Position numbers and translations under genes: made by a program | Shown here: piece by piece, positions 1 through 12,600 of the stretch | How positions within the stretch are numbered: the stretch's first letter is position 1 | Layout: every line of letters starts with the position of its first letter | Assembly (NCBI GenBank): GCA_002245135.1 | Contig: NGBS01000583.1 | Span: forward strand, 186,001-250,000 | Direction: 5' to 3' | From: Proteromonas lacertae | Lineage: Eukaryota > Sar > Bigyra > Opalinata > Proteromonadidae | DNA length: 64,000 bases | The notes under the pieces: generated by a model | Database searches by the model: none | What the model saw: the letters and a program-made list of their open reading frames with translations, nothing else | Told to the model about the DNA's origin: nothing

Positions 1-750
1 GGTATTGCAAGAATGTCAGGTTTAGCTCCTCAAGTGAGAAGAAAAACATATGCGCTTTATATTGCTGGTAATTGTACAGCAGCATTAGGTAAAGGATTTG
101 CGATTGGTTCTGCTTGTCTTGATAGTTTAGCATTATTTGGTGCATTTGTTACAAAAACAGATATTATTAATGTTGATATTCTCAATCCAATCACATTTTG
201 TGGATTATTAATTGGAGCAATGATTCCATTTTGGTTTTCATCGTTAGCATTAAAGAGTGTAGGTAAAGCCGCTAAGTCTATAGTGGAAGAAGTGAGAAGA
301 CAGTTTAAAGAACATCCAAGAATAATGAGTATTAGATATCCTGAAGTTCCTGATTATCAAAAGTGTATTGCTATTGCAACTACAGCTAGTCTGAAAGAAA
401 TGATCGCACCTGGATCTTTAGTAATGTTATTACCAGTACTTTGTGGGTTTTTCTTAGGTGTAGATGCTTTGACTGGACTTTTGACAGGAATATTAATTAG
501 TAGTGTTCAAATGGCTATAAGTTCAGCAAATAGTGGTGGTGCTTGGGATAATGCAAAAGTTTGTATAGAAAAGGGATTTGGAGGTAAAAACAGTAGAAGT
601 TACACAGCTGCTGTTGTTGGTGATGCAGTTGGAGATCCTTTGAAAGATACATCTGGTCCTTCATTGAATATTTTGATGAAATTGAGTGCATCACTGTCAT
701 TAACACTAGCTCCATTCTTTATGGCACATTCTTTATGGCACATTCTTTAA
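1..750 (+). CDS. Membrane-bound proton-pumping pyrophosphatase, C-terminal part
   Basis: The reading frame is open from base 1, so the gene enters from the left and only the C-terminal ~249 residues are present. They match the H+-PPase (M20.. V-PPase) family: GIARMSG at the edge, then a stretch corresponding to GNTTAAIGKGFAIGSA (here GNCTAALGKGFAIGSA), GGAWDNAK, and the conserved AVVGDAVGDPLKDTSGPSLN near the end. Family knowledge: these enzymes hydrolyse pyrophosphate in acidocalcisome, vacuole or Golgi-type membranes and pump protons. The Ala in the GNxTAA motif is the state usual in K+-dependent enzymes (Lys in K+-independent ones), so K+ dependence is inferred. Several hydrophobic helices are evident. 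The last residues come from a short tandem duplication at the stop (about 715-750). No intron seen. Confidence 0.93.
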   Translation, partial: GIARMSGLAPQVRRKTYALYIAGNCTAALGKGFAIGSACLDSLALFGAFVTKTDIINVDILNPITFCGLLIGAMIPFWFSSLALKSVGKAAKSIVEEVRRQFKEHPRIMSIRYPEVPDYQKCIAIATTASLKEMIAPGSLVMLLPVLCGFFLGVDALTGLLTGILISSVQMAISSANSGGAWDNAKVCIEKGFGGKNSRSYTAAVVGDAVGDPLKDTSGPSLNILMKLSASLSLTLAPFFMAHSLWHIL

Positions 751-802
751 CAAAACATTAATATAAATATAGAAAAAACTTAAATTAATAATAGTTAAAT
801 AT

Positions 803-1570
803 TTATAAATTGGTTTTTATATCTAATGGTCTCATTCCATAATACCTTCTGATTCTATTAGTTTCACATACAGTACTGTATAATTCACCATTTTCGTTAA
901 TGAGTGTTCTACAATGCAAATTATCCCTTTTCAATTCATCTTCTTTGCTGATTATTAAAAGTTTCATCCCCAGTAATTTACGAACTCTATTCGTTTCATC
1001 AATTGAACAGATTATCTCTCCATCATCTGATAGAGTAATATAAGCAATTGGAATTTTTGATTTAGGATTTGGAGGAGGTATTGATACTATTTCCGGTAGT
1101 ATACCTGAAGGTGGAAAAAGAATTAACGATTTTTTTGTTAATTTGATATACTCATATTTAATTTCTGATTCTATATTATATATTATAAACGTCAAACTAT
1201 AAAAAAATATAGATTTATTTATAAAATACTGTTCTTTACATATTGGACAGATTTTATTTATATTTACCCAAGCTTTGATACATTCAAAACAAAATCTATG
1301 GAAACATGGTAAAGCAACTGAAAACTATTTATAAATATATTATATTTAATACTGTATCCCTTTGAAGAGGATTTAAACAAACAGTACAGTCATATTCATT
1401 TAATTCTTCTATTTTTACATATTTTATTGGTTTTTTATAAGCTGATTCAAACATATCATCATCAACATGTTTCTACAATAAAAAATAATTAAAATCTATA
1501 CTCTTTTTCTTGAAATTTTATTATTATCATCCAATTGATCATTATTACTTACTAGATTTATTTTTGACAT
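803..1570 (-). CDS. RING-finger protein, probable E3 ubiquitin ligase
   Basis: Four exons on the minus strand; introns at 1473-1501, 1325-1352 and 1197-1229 (28-33 nt, each GTAT...TAG in sense). Joined, the frame runs from the ATG at 1568-1570 to TAA at 803-805. The RING is visible as CTVC, then PCFHRFCFEC, then CPIC, i.e. the C3HC4 spacing of RING-HC fingers, with the HRFC form found in Topors-like proteins. The C-terminal part (about 130 residues) carries two repeats of a short motif ending in NRxRxxxGM (around 840-1000) that I do not recognise. Family role: transfer of ubiquitin from E2 to substrate; substrate unknown. It is divergent from the next gene with only ~100 bp between start codons. 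The last intron is chosen because it restores a RING-proximal hydrophobic run; moderate certainty there. Confidence 0.75.
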
Positions 1571-1667
1571 CCTATCACCATCAATACAAGAATAAAAAAG
1601 GAATTAAAAAATTGTAAAACGAATATAATTTTATCAACTATCCATTTCTTTTTTTTGTAGGTTAGAG

Positions 1668-3543
1668 ATGGATGATCAACAAAATATTCCTATTCCTGAA
1701 AGTACAGCAACGTAGGTTTTGTGATACTTCAAGTAGTTATGTTGCGTATATTACATTTCTTTATTTTGTTGTAGATATTTAAAGAATAGAGTTCACATCA
1801 GAAATCATCATGATATGGTCCCTATTTACCCATCAGCTGAATATTCATTTCTTATGCCTGCTCCAATATCAATACCAAATGATTTAGGTAGTCTATTGAC
1901 GGTCAGATATTGTCATACATCTTCAAGCAAAGAAAGAAGTGAAATATTATCTCTATCCTGGTCTCCTGGAGGTAGAAGAATAATTAGTGGATCCAAAAAT
2001 GGTCAGCTAACATTATGGGATGGAAATTCATTTCACAAAGAAAAATTTTTATCAGTATTTATATATTTATTATTTACTAAAATAATAGGGAAGTCAGGAA
2101 GGTATAAAATGTCTATGTTGGAGTCATAATGAAAAATGGTTAGTAACAGGAGATCAGTCGGGAGATATAGCATTTAGAAAGCCAACACTAGATCTATTGT
2201 TTTCTAGTAAAGTATATATATGTATATATTATTATTAATAGTGTCATGAAAAAATGATCAAAGCAATTTCCTTCTCTCCAACAGATACAAAATTCTTAAC
2301 CTGTAGTGATGATAGTAAAGTGAAAATATGGACTTTCGATCAATCTAAAATCACTAGTGTATTTGAATATACAGATCATGGTAATGAAGTAAATGGAGCT
2401 GATTGGCATCCGTTTTATAGTTTAATTGCATCAGGAGGTAAAGATAATTTAATTAAAATATGGGATCCAAAGGTTAAAAAAACATTACATTCATTGTATT
2501 TATTTATTTGTTATATATATATATATATTAATTTATATTTAAATAGAACTGGTCATAATGGAGGAATATTGAAAGTATTGTGGAATAGAAATGGTAATTG
2601 GTTAGCTGCTTCTTCATTAGATGCGACAGTACAAATGTATTTATATTACAATCAATTTATGTATTGAATAGATATGATATTAGAACAATGTCAAAATTCC
2701 AAGAATTAACAGGTCAAAATAAATATGTAACATCTTTAACATGGCATCCAATCTGTGAAGATCTATTAACTGGAGGTACTTATGAAGGTGCAATTCACTT
2801 TTGGAAAGCAGAGTATAAATTATATTATTGTTATAACATAGTGAATCTCAACCTATTCATTCAATTCCTCAAGCTCATTTTGATGATAAAGATGGAAAGC
2901 CAAAAGCAGTAAATGATCTAATATATCATCCAGATGGTCATTTATTATGTAGTGGAGGTAATGATTCAATGATTAAAATGTGGATAAGACCAAGACCTGG
3001 GGATAAACGAGAATTAGATTATCAATTAATAGCTAGAAATGGATATATAGAAAAGAGTATTTATTTTTACATTTATATCATGTATTTAGCTATAAGACAA
3101 GATGCTGCATCTGCTACAATACCTTGTCTATCAGTTGAACCAGTTGCTAGTATTATTGTTGATGAATTATAATTAATTAGATATTCTTGTGTCAAAACTT
3201 GGTATTGTTAATACTACTCGTGATCTAACAACTGAGTATATATTCTTTATTCATATATTCATTCTTATTATAGTGAACCGCCAGAGAATTATCAATGTTC
3301 AAAATGTCATGGCAATAGTCATTGGTTGAATCAATGTCCTTATTTCAATGTTCCACCTCCTGGTTATATCTGTAAAATATGTCATAAATCTGGACATTGG
3401 GTTGAAGTATAAATATTTAATTCTAATTATTATGTTAATAGGATTGTCCAACAAGAATTCCTCCTGGTGATTATGTTTGTGAATTGTGCCATGAACCAGG
3501 TCATTGGAAAAAGGATTGTCCAAGATATGTAAGAAGAAATTAA
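1668..3543 (+). CDS. WDR33/FY/Pfs2-like polyadenylation factor with C-terminal zinc knuckles
   Basis: Eleven exons can be joined in frame through ten introns of 29-63 nt (1712-1774, 2055-2088, 2212-2241, 2496-2546, 2637-2671, 2813-2841, 3057-3089, 3150-3180, 3236-3273, 3407-3441). The product has seven WD40-type units with the diagnostic FY/WDR33 phrases: SFSPTDTKFLTCSDD, NGNWLAASSLD, YDIRTMS, TSLTWHP, LLCSGGNDSMIKMW and RPRPGDK. WDR33 (yeast Pfs2) is the CPSF subunit that helps read the AAUAAA signal during mRNA 3'-end formation in the nucleus. After the propeller come three CX2CX3-4GHX4C knuckles (about 3295-3530: CSKCHGNSHWLNQC, CKICHKSGHWVEDC, CELCHEPGHWKKDC), usual in RBBP6/Mpe1-type partners rather than in animal WDR33. 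The start is the first ATG in frame with exon 2. Confidence 0.88.
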
Positions 3544-3680
3544 CAGTAAGAATATATTTTTTGTTTTTTATTGTAATTGTATATTAATAAATCATTGAAA
3601 TAAACAATTATCAATATTCGTTTCTATATATACAACTTTTTTAAAAGTCAAGCTTTTTTCATTAGTTTGTGTTTCAAAAT

Positions 3681-5003
3681 ATGAAAATCGTTTTATTTAT
3701 CCTTTTCTTAGCCTCGTTTGCCTGTGCTGACCAGTGGGCTGTTATTGTTGCAGGTTCACAGACATGGTTTAACTACCGTCATCAAGCTGACGCCTGTCAC
3801 GCTTATCAAATTCATAAAGCCAATGGAATACCAGAAGATCACATTATTTTATTCTCATATAATGATATTATAACAGATACTTTAAACCCGTTCAGAAATC
3901 AGTTATATAATCAACCAGGTGAGAATCCTCCAGATGTTTACGATGGATGCAAAGTTACTTTTCAGTCAGGCAATTGTTATAGTGAAGTTTATAAAGCAGT
4001 TTTGGTAGGAGATCAAAAGAAATTAGATGACTTGGTTCATAGAGAAGGTTATCCTGTATTAAGGAGTAATGAGAATGATACAATATTTCTATCATTTTTT
4101 GATCATGGTGGTCCATATACAGTGTCATTTCCAATGATTGATGATAAACTCACAGCAGATGATTTAATGAAGACTTTAATGACAATGAAACAAAAGAAGA
4201 TGTATAAGAAGATCGTATATTACATGGAAGCTTGTTATAGTGGCAGTATGTTCCAAGATCTCCCTGATGACATGAATATCTATGCAGTAACAGCAGCAAA
4301 TGAAAAGGAATCTTCTTGGGCTTATTACTGTGATGATAGTGATACAATTAAAGGAATTCATATCTCTCCATGTTTAGGTGATTTATTTTCCATCACTTGG
4401 ATGGAAGATACTGATTTGAATAAGAAAGATGAAACATTAAATGATCAATGGAAACAAATAATAAAAAGAACAACTTCAAGCCATCCTCAGCAATTTGGAG
4501 ACAAAACGATGGTGAATGAATCAATATGGGATTACATTGGCAATAAAAATATTAATAATAGAAAATCATTAAGAGTTGAATCAAGATCACCAAGAATCAA
4601 GTCATTTGGTAGAGCAATAAAGAGTAGAGATGTATATTTAACTACTTTGAAGAAGATGATTAATAATAATTACTATAAACAACACACTGAGAAATTGATC
4701 TCTACTTTGAAAGAAGAAGAAAATTATAGAAGAGTTACTGATAATAGATTTAATATTTTAGTAAAAAGCTTGACAAATAGTGAAAGTGTGAAAAATAAAA
4801 TCTTAAAAGGTGATCCAATAGTTGTTAAAGATCGTAGTTGTTATTATGAATTAATAGATGCTAATAATAAGTATTGTGGACATACTAGAGAATATACTTT
4901 GAATTATTATCCAACATTATTGAATTTATGTGAATATAAGATAGGAAATAGTAGTGAAATAATATCAGCAATGAAAAAAGTGTGTAATGAAATTCAATTT
5001 TAA
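3681..5003 (+). CDS. Legumain-like cysteine protease (peptidase C13)
   Basis: A single uninterrupted frame of 440 residues. It begins with a clear signal peptide (hydrophobic run ending in ASFACA). The mature part opens with WAVIVAGSQTWFNYRHQADACHAY, here abbreviated as the family motif AVxVAGSxxxxNYRHQAD. The catalytic pair is visible: His in SFFDHGGP and Cys in MEACYSGSMF. C13 legumains cleave after Asn (sometimes Asp) in acidic endolysosomal compartments; the C-terminal ~170 residues resemble the inhibitory helical prodomain, with several conserved cysteines near the end. The ATG at 3681 is preferred since it starts directly at the signal peptide and follows a typical AT-rich leader with a TTCGTTTC box about 60 bp upstream. 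No intron or frame break. Not the GPI-transamidase paralogue, since there is no C-terminal TM helix. Confidence 0.93.
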   Translation: MKIVLFILFLASFACADQWAVIVAGSQTWFNYRHQADACHAYQIHKANGIPEDHIILFSYNDIITDTLNPFRNQLYNQPGENPPDVYDGCKVTFQSGNCYSEVYKAVLVGDQKKLDDLVHREGYPVLRSNENDTIFLSFFDHGGPYTVSFPMIDDKLTADDLMKTLMTMKQKKMYKKIVYYMEACYSGSMFQDLPDDMNIYAVTAANEKESSWAYYCDDSDTIKGIHISPCLGDLFSITWMEDTDLNKKDETLNDQWKQIIKRTTSSHPQQFGDKTMVNESIWDYIGNKNINNRKSLRVESRSPRIKSFGRAIKSRDVYLTTLKKMINNNYYKQHTEKLISTLKEEENYRRVTDNRFNILVKSLTNSESVKNKILKGDPIVVKDRSCYYELIDANNKYCGHTREYTLNYYPTLLNLCEYKIGNSSEIISAMKKVCNEIQF

Positions 5004-5052
5004 TAATAATAATTAATTTTTTAATTTGTATTGTTTGAGTAAAATTATTTAA

Positions 5053-7615
5053 TTACATTAATCCAATATTTTTTATTAAAATTCTTTGTATTGACTTTCT
5101 TAATCTGTTAGATATTTTTTCTTTCTTTGATTTAATCTTTATACATATCTTTTTTGCATATACAACATCATAATAATTATTCTTTTTTATATATTCTTTT
5201 ATAATATTTGGTGATAGAACTTCATTTTCAATCATTTCAATAATTTTATCAAACTCTTTTTTACGCAATTCTATATTCTCAACTTCCATATATTTGAAAT
5301 TCTTAAATGATGATAGTATCTTATACATAGAGTCAAATGAATAATCTAATTATTTATATATTCACAAATGAGTATACTTTTGACTGTTAAAACATTGATG
5401 TAAGGAATTGAAGATAAACTATTAAATGAAATCTTTGATTTTAAACTATCAACTGTTATTTCATCAATTACTTCATTCTTTTTATATATTTCTTCCATCT
5501 CTTTGTATTTACCCAATTCTTTCAGATTTGAATAGTAATTCTTGTCTCTCAGGATATTTGATTCATTCACAACTACATATAATAATAAATTACAAAATAT
5601 ATGTTTATATATACAATAAGCAATAAATATATCTAGAGTTATTATTTGTGATGATAGTAAAGGCAATAACACTGTTAAACCATCAGATTTAAAAAAATAC
5701 TGAGTATATAAGTGACTAAATTTAATCTTTTTAATTTTTATGTAAATTTTTGGTATTTCAGCAATTTCTTTTAAACAATCATTTGTTAAATTACTTAGAT
5801 CGAAAGTTAAAGTATGCCAATGTCTTAGCAAATGGTTCTAATACTGACGATAAGCTTTTGTTACTGCTTAGATATTTAATGCTTCTTGTTACAGTCAATA
5901 CATTTGGCTCACTATCATGAATTACTACCCATTCTGTTTCTTTTTTTAACTTTTGCATCTCATCAATCATTGAAACATATAACAAATGATTTTGTTTAAT
6001 TAATTCATCAATCTCTTCTATTTCTGTATCGCTAATAGAATTACTACGAATATCAAGTGTTTTCAAATGCTTCAACTGAGGAATCGCTTCAATAATTGGG
6101 TATATAATATCTTCATATGCTGTTACACTTCTCAGATGCAAATGCTCTAAATTTGGCATGTATTTCAAACTATTCTTCAATTCTGTTGAACTTTTAAGAG
6201 TAAAGTGATTGCTTGATATATCCAATGATGCTAATTTTTGTAACTGAGTGTTGATAACAAAGGAAAATGAATTAAATGGACTAACTGAGCTTAAACTTAG
6301 AGTATTAAGATTGGGATAGTTGTGGTATAATATCTGATATCAAACTAATGATCTTTTCATCAAGAGTTGTATCTATTAACAGTTATTTTATGAAAAATGT
6401 TTATATACTTTCAATTTTTAATACTTCTATACTCTCATAAGCTTTAATATTATTTGATATTTCTTTCACAATATCTGGAGTTAAATATTTATCATCTATT
6501 TTCATAACATTCTTATCAATTATAGATGAAATAATTACATCAGCTAATCTCATCATGAGTAGTGGTCAAAGACTCTCCTTTAATAACACATCGCTTAATT
6601 ATTAAATTTAATACATCTTTATCATTTGTTTCATTATATTGATCAATTAGAGATTTAATACTATCATCATCTCTTCGACTTGAAGGTAAACAAACTATTG
6701 TATTTTGAGATGAGATTATTTTCTTCTCTTTTAAGCTAGTCATTTATATAAGATATTGAATATCTTCGATTTTGATCATATACTATAATATGCTCTAATA
6801 ACTCATTGATTCTATTATCTTGCAGCTTTTCATATTCACAATTTCTGATCTTTATTACCAACTCTTGTTTATTTGAATCCGCAAACATGTTTCTTCCTGT
6901 TTTAATATAATAAATAACACAACCTAAACTCCATATATCACTTGCTATTCCAATATCTTTGTCTTCTAACATTTCTGGACTCATGTATTTCATTTCTTCT
7001 ATTGATATATTCTGATCTTTCTGTTTAAGCAAATATTGGCAATAATCACATATAACAACATTGGATTTATCATTGAACAGTATATTTTGTGGTTTTATAT
7101 TACCTATTAAAATATTCAAAATAGATGTTTTGTTCAATATTGCACAAATCTCACTTATTTGTTGATTTTGAATATCTTCATTTTTACTAAAATTCTCGAT
7201 TAATGTTCCTTTAGGGAAGTACGGTTCTGAACATTGCAATAAATCTGAATTCACTACCTTTATTTCTGTTTGACAAAAGAATGAGTATATTTTTAATCTA
7301 CCACAGATATCTTCCTATATTATAGTTTCAAATAAATATAACAAAATACATATTTCGATATTCCTATATGATTTGCATTGCTTACTGTTATAAATTTAAA
7401 TATGTGAAGAGTATTATCATCAGTGTTAATGACTTTGTAAGTGTCTTTGTTCGAAGTTCCATTTTCGATTTTATCCTTGATCTATTACAAACAATTACTG
7501 TAAAGTTGATACTTCAAAGTTGGATAGACTTTCATCTAATTCTGCCTATAGAAACTAAGACATATTTTTATACAAAGTTGAACTTTTTAGTAATTATATT
7601 TCTAAGCATAGCCAT
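5053..7615 (-). CDS. Pseudokinase-LRR protein, family member A (several frame displacements)
   Basis: Starts at ATG 7613-7615 and passes introns at 7546-7573, 7482-7512 and about 7313-7350 into a protein-kinase-like domain: IGNIKPQNIL replaces the HRDxKxxN catalytic loop, CDYC replaces DFG, MSPEM replaces APE, followed by ASDIWSLGCVIYYIKTG. The catalytic Asp of HRD is Asn, so it is probably a pseudokinase. Downstream are an alpha-helical linker and LRRs of the ribonuclease-inhibitor type (LDISSNHF, LDIRSNSISD) and a lysine-rich C-terminus; further introns lie near 6380-6415 and 5341-5375. The frame needs a one-base skip at about 6736, 6540, 6305 and 5791, each at or just before an in-frame stop. 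This could be decay, assembly error or +1 recoding. Three related loci lie at 25-33 kb. Confidence 0.7.
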
Positions 7616-7863
7616 TTAAACGAAAAAGTTCACTTTTTGATCAAGCCAAGATTTGAAGAAAAAAACAAAAAAAAAGTTAAATAAGTATAATTATTGAATT
7701 TAAGATGGTTGCATTGCTTTAGGTTTAAAATCAGGCTTTCTTCTTCTATAAATAATATAAAAATTGCATTATATACATTCTATTCAAAGAAGGACATTCT
7801 CTACTATGTAACAACAACTTCTTTTCATTATTAACATTCTATAATAGTAAATAATATAATAAA

Positions 7864-9635
7864 TTATACATGATTATCAATAGATTGTTCTCTAAAATAT
7901 TCATCTACTAATCTCTCCATATGATTAGTTTCTTTAATCAAAGTAGTTGCTAAATACTCCAAATCATTATCACTTACATTTTCATAGGCTTCTGGACATA
8001 TCTGCTTCTGAAGTATTGGATTCATTTTACTATGAATGGTTAAAGCTTCACTTGATTTTTTTTCATTTTTATTATTGCTATTGTCATTGTTGTTATGAGT
8101 TTCAAATTTTCTTTTTGTAGCTATTTCTACATCATAAGAAGCATTTTGACTTTTCATTTTTGGTATATCTTTACAATAATGATATAATAAATATATTCCA
8201 GTTATTACCAGTAGAATAATTGCTATTAAAATGATAATAAAGAAAATCCATTCTGTTGTATATAGTGATTTCTCTTCAATTACTACTTTCTCTACAAATA
8301 CTTCTTTATATACAATTGCATATACACTATTAGAATCAGAAATCATAACAGAAATATCTTTTGCATTATTATAAATACTACTTAAACATTCCCAGTGATT
8401 ATCTACAATCTTAGCAAAGCAACATGACATTTTAGAATTATAAGGTATTAATGTAAAGTTATAAGGCAATTGTGGTTGGGTAATTTCAAAATTATGTGAT
8501 AAAAATAAAATTTGTACCATTGGAGTTAATAAATAAGAATTATTATATACTTCCATAGGTGGTTCTAATTCTGATATTTTCGAATGGCCAACTAATTGAA
8601 TAAATGCATAACCATTACTACCTAAGCCATAAGAATGAGGTAATCTCAATATTCCAAAGTATTGACCTTCATCATCCACTAATGTTAGTGTTATTGTACT
8701 ATAAGCACCTGTTCTTACTAAAACATTACTCATTGTTGTACCTTCTAAATGATAGGGAGGACATTCATTTGTATTCTTTACACATATTCCATAACCACAA
8801 TGATACTCATCTGATTTACATGGACCAAGACCTAAACAATTGGCTTTGGATGATTTAATATTAACACAACTTCCATCCATACATACTCTTTCATTGATAT
8901 TACATCCATTAAATGTTGGGCAAATATCTCTACAAATACCATCAGCACATGGATTACTACAGGCCTGCAGTGATATCATGACAGACATCTCTACTGTATT
9001 TGTAGCATTTACCATCTGAACATCTTACTGGTCTTGCTTTTGGACAAGGATGGAATTGCTGGACAATATTCACCAGTATTTCTCCAAGTACCATCACCAC
9101 AAAGATACTTTGCATCTTCTGTTCTCTTTTCTGTGCCACATAGTGATGGATGACTAACACATATTCCACTTACACATCTATAAGGTGCAGCTGAATCAAC
9201 ACAGAGGAATGAATAACAATCTGAAATGGATTTAACACATTGACCATCAGTACACATTACTGGTGATGATTCTGGACAAATATGTTCCGTTAAAACATCA
9301 TATCTTTTTGTTCTCTAAATAAATAGAATAATTATAATATATATATAATATATACAACTGGACATTGTGAACTATCTTCGACACAAGCTCCTGAAGCACA
9401 TAAATGTGGATTTGAGTATGGACATATTTGAACAGGCTTACAGTTCTGTGTAACTGGACCATTCAAAGCAACAGAATGTTCTCCATTCGCACATGGATAA
9501 GGCATTGTTTTGTTAATATGTAATGAATTATAACATACTTCTTTAGATGTCATTACTATACCATTTGGACAGTTATATCCTTCTCCTGGTTTTATCTGAA
9601 TGCAATCATGAATATTACTTTTACACTATTTATAA

Positions 9636-9674
<39 letters not shown>

Positions 9675-12600
9675 CTTCTCCATCTGGACACAATATAGGC
9701 TTATCAGTTGCACATAACATTGAATTCAAACAATCTTCTTTCTTTTCTACACATATCTTCTGATGATAACATCTATGTGGTTTATTAGCTGGACAACTGT
9801 AACTGTTATATTCCACACATTCAGATTCAGTTTTAACACATAATCCTGTTGATTTACAGAATATTGGTTTATTGAATGTACAATAATCTATTAGAATATA
9901 AATAGAGTAAAAAATACTTGGATTATTTTCATCGATACAATCACCCAAATTTTTAACACACATTCCACTACTTGGACCAGTTTTACATATAAAATCAAGA
10001 CATATTTCAACATTAGGTGGACATAAATCATTCACTTGAAAAGATGTAGAAACAGGTCTACATTCACCATTATTACATCTTTTTTCATACTTACTACAAG
10101 GTCTGATTATTTTACATTCATCATAAGTTCTAACACATTCACCATTAGCACAATATATTGGTTTATCAGGTGTACAACCTGAATTATCCATTTCTGGACA
10201 ATATTTAAAAGATGTCATACATAACCCATTTGGACACTTAATCATTCCATCTGGACAAAATCCTCCAGTAAAACAGGAACTCCATGAATTAACACAAGAC
10301 CCATCAAAACATCGAAAAGGAATATCAATTGGACATCCAAATATACTGATCTGAGTAGGATCTGGATTTGCGACAGTATTAGTACAACAAGTAGAAACTG
10401 ATGCACAACACATATAATTAAATACATTTGAACCTAATTGATAGCATAATACAATTTTAGACAATTCACAATCAAAACTATTACATTGATTAGGATGATC
10501 TACACATCTTCCATTATTGCATCTAATTGGTAAATGATCAGGACATCTTCCAAACATACAATTATCACGATTAGCTACACATTCACCATAGGGAGTACAT
10601 TTCATTAAACCATTATTACATTCTGGATGATAAGTGATTAATGATTCATCACCTATCTGTGGTTTTGTGTTAATACAATTACCAGTCAATGCATCAATCA
10701 TATAATCTTTATTATTTGGACATTCTTTTCTATTTTTACAGAATTCTATTCTATCCACACAATTACCATCACTACATAAATATTTACCATTTTCACATGA
10801 TTTCTGTGGAGGACAATCTTCATATCTGATTCTACAGGTATTATCCCAACAATTATAGGGTGTTCCAATTGGACAACCACTAGATAAGCCACATTCTTCA
10901 AATTTTGAAGCACAAGTCTTATCAGGACAATTGACTAATTCTTTTGGACATGAATTCACTTCTGGACATTGATTAACACTTTCTACACATGTTAAATCAT
11001 TACATAAAACAGGTAAAAAGTAGAATTAAAAAAACATTATAATTTATTATATATGATTTTAAAAAAAAAAAAGATATGATATTCTAACGGACAACTTACT
11101 ACTGAAGGACATAAATCTCTGCTTGATTTGCACGAACCATCACCACATTTTATCAACCCATTTAATGCACAAACAGTATCAGATTTCAATTGACGACATG
11201 GATAATTATATACTAAGTTATTACAATTACCAGTTGCTCTATTCAATGAATTTTCATAACATTTACTTAACTCATCATTATAATTTGGACATTGAAACAT
11301 TTCAACACATTTTCCATTACAATAAACCAATCCATTTTCACATTCACAAGCTAATAAATAATTATTATATAACAAATCTTCAACACAACTATCAAACGTT
11401 AAATCAAAGGATGTGTTAAAATAAGAGCAAGTTCTATCCCAACATTTAATATAACCATCTTTACATTGAGATTCTCTTGGACATAAATCACCAAAAGCAA
11501 CACAATCACCAGTTGGACATAAAGTTAAACCATCTTCACATTTATCTAACACTTTGCAAAAATCAGGAGATGGAACACATTCACCATTGACAATAAACAG
11601 GGAAATCAAATGGGACAAACAATATTAGAATTACACTGTAAACCAGATTGAACACAATCACCATTAGGACATCTGTAAGGTCTAGATAATGGACAACGTG
11701 TAATTCCATCTTCTTCACATTTAGTCACATTATCAACACATAATCCATTACTACATAATATACTATTAGGAGGACATTGTAATAATGATGGGCAATGTGC
11801 ACGATCTATTGCACAACCACCACCACTAGGACAGACAGTCATATTAAATCCACAGATTATAGAAGGATTACATTCTTTAATATCAGTTACACAATTACCA
11901 TCCCAACATTTATACATGTATAATGGGCAATACACTGTATTTGGACATAATGATTCAAATGGAGCACAAGTACCTTGAGGACAAAGTTTCATTCTATCAG
12001 GACAAGTAGAAAGTGGAATATCTTCAGGTTTATCATAACACAGATTATTTGGTCCTGTGATTTGATTCTTCGGACAATAAGAATGTTGTGGACAAGAATT
12101 ACCATTCACTGAACAACTGCCATCATTACATAATACTCCATTTGGACATTCAGTGAGTAAAGGACAAAGCACTGGATCTTCAACACAATGGCCAGTTATA
12201 CAGTAATAATAACCAGGTTGACATTGTGGATAGCGAGGACAAAGAGTATAATGATGAACACAAGTAGATAAATCAGAACATAGGAATGGTGATTCAGCTG
12301 GACATTTTGCTTCAACAAATAAATCACATTTTGCAATATCTAATACATAAATAAATGCAGTTGGACAAAGTCTATAATATAATGGTGCATATGGAAATGG
12401 ATTACATTCTTTATAAGAATTTGCACACTTATTATCTAAACACAAAACTTGATCATTGGAAGAAGGACATATCTCAAAACTAGCACTTTTCTGTAGCATA
12501 AATACAACGATTATTACATCTTTTATAATTCTCTGGACATGGGCAAAGTGTTGGATAATCAACACATGAATTATCCCAACATCTATATTGTGTTGAATCT

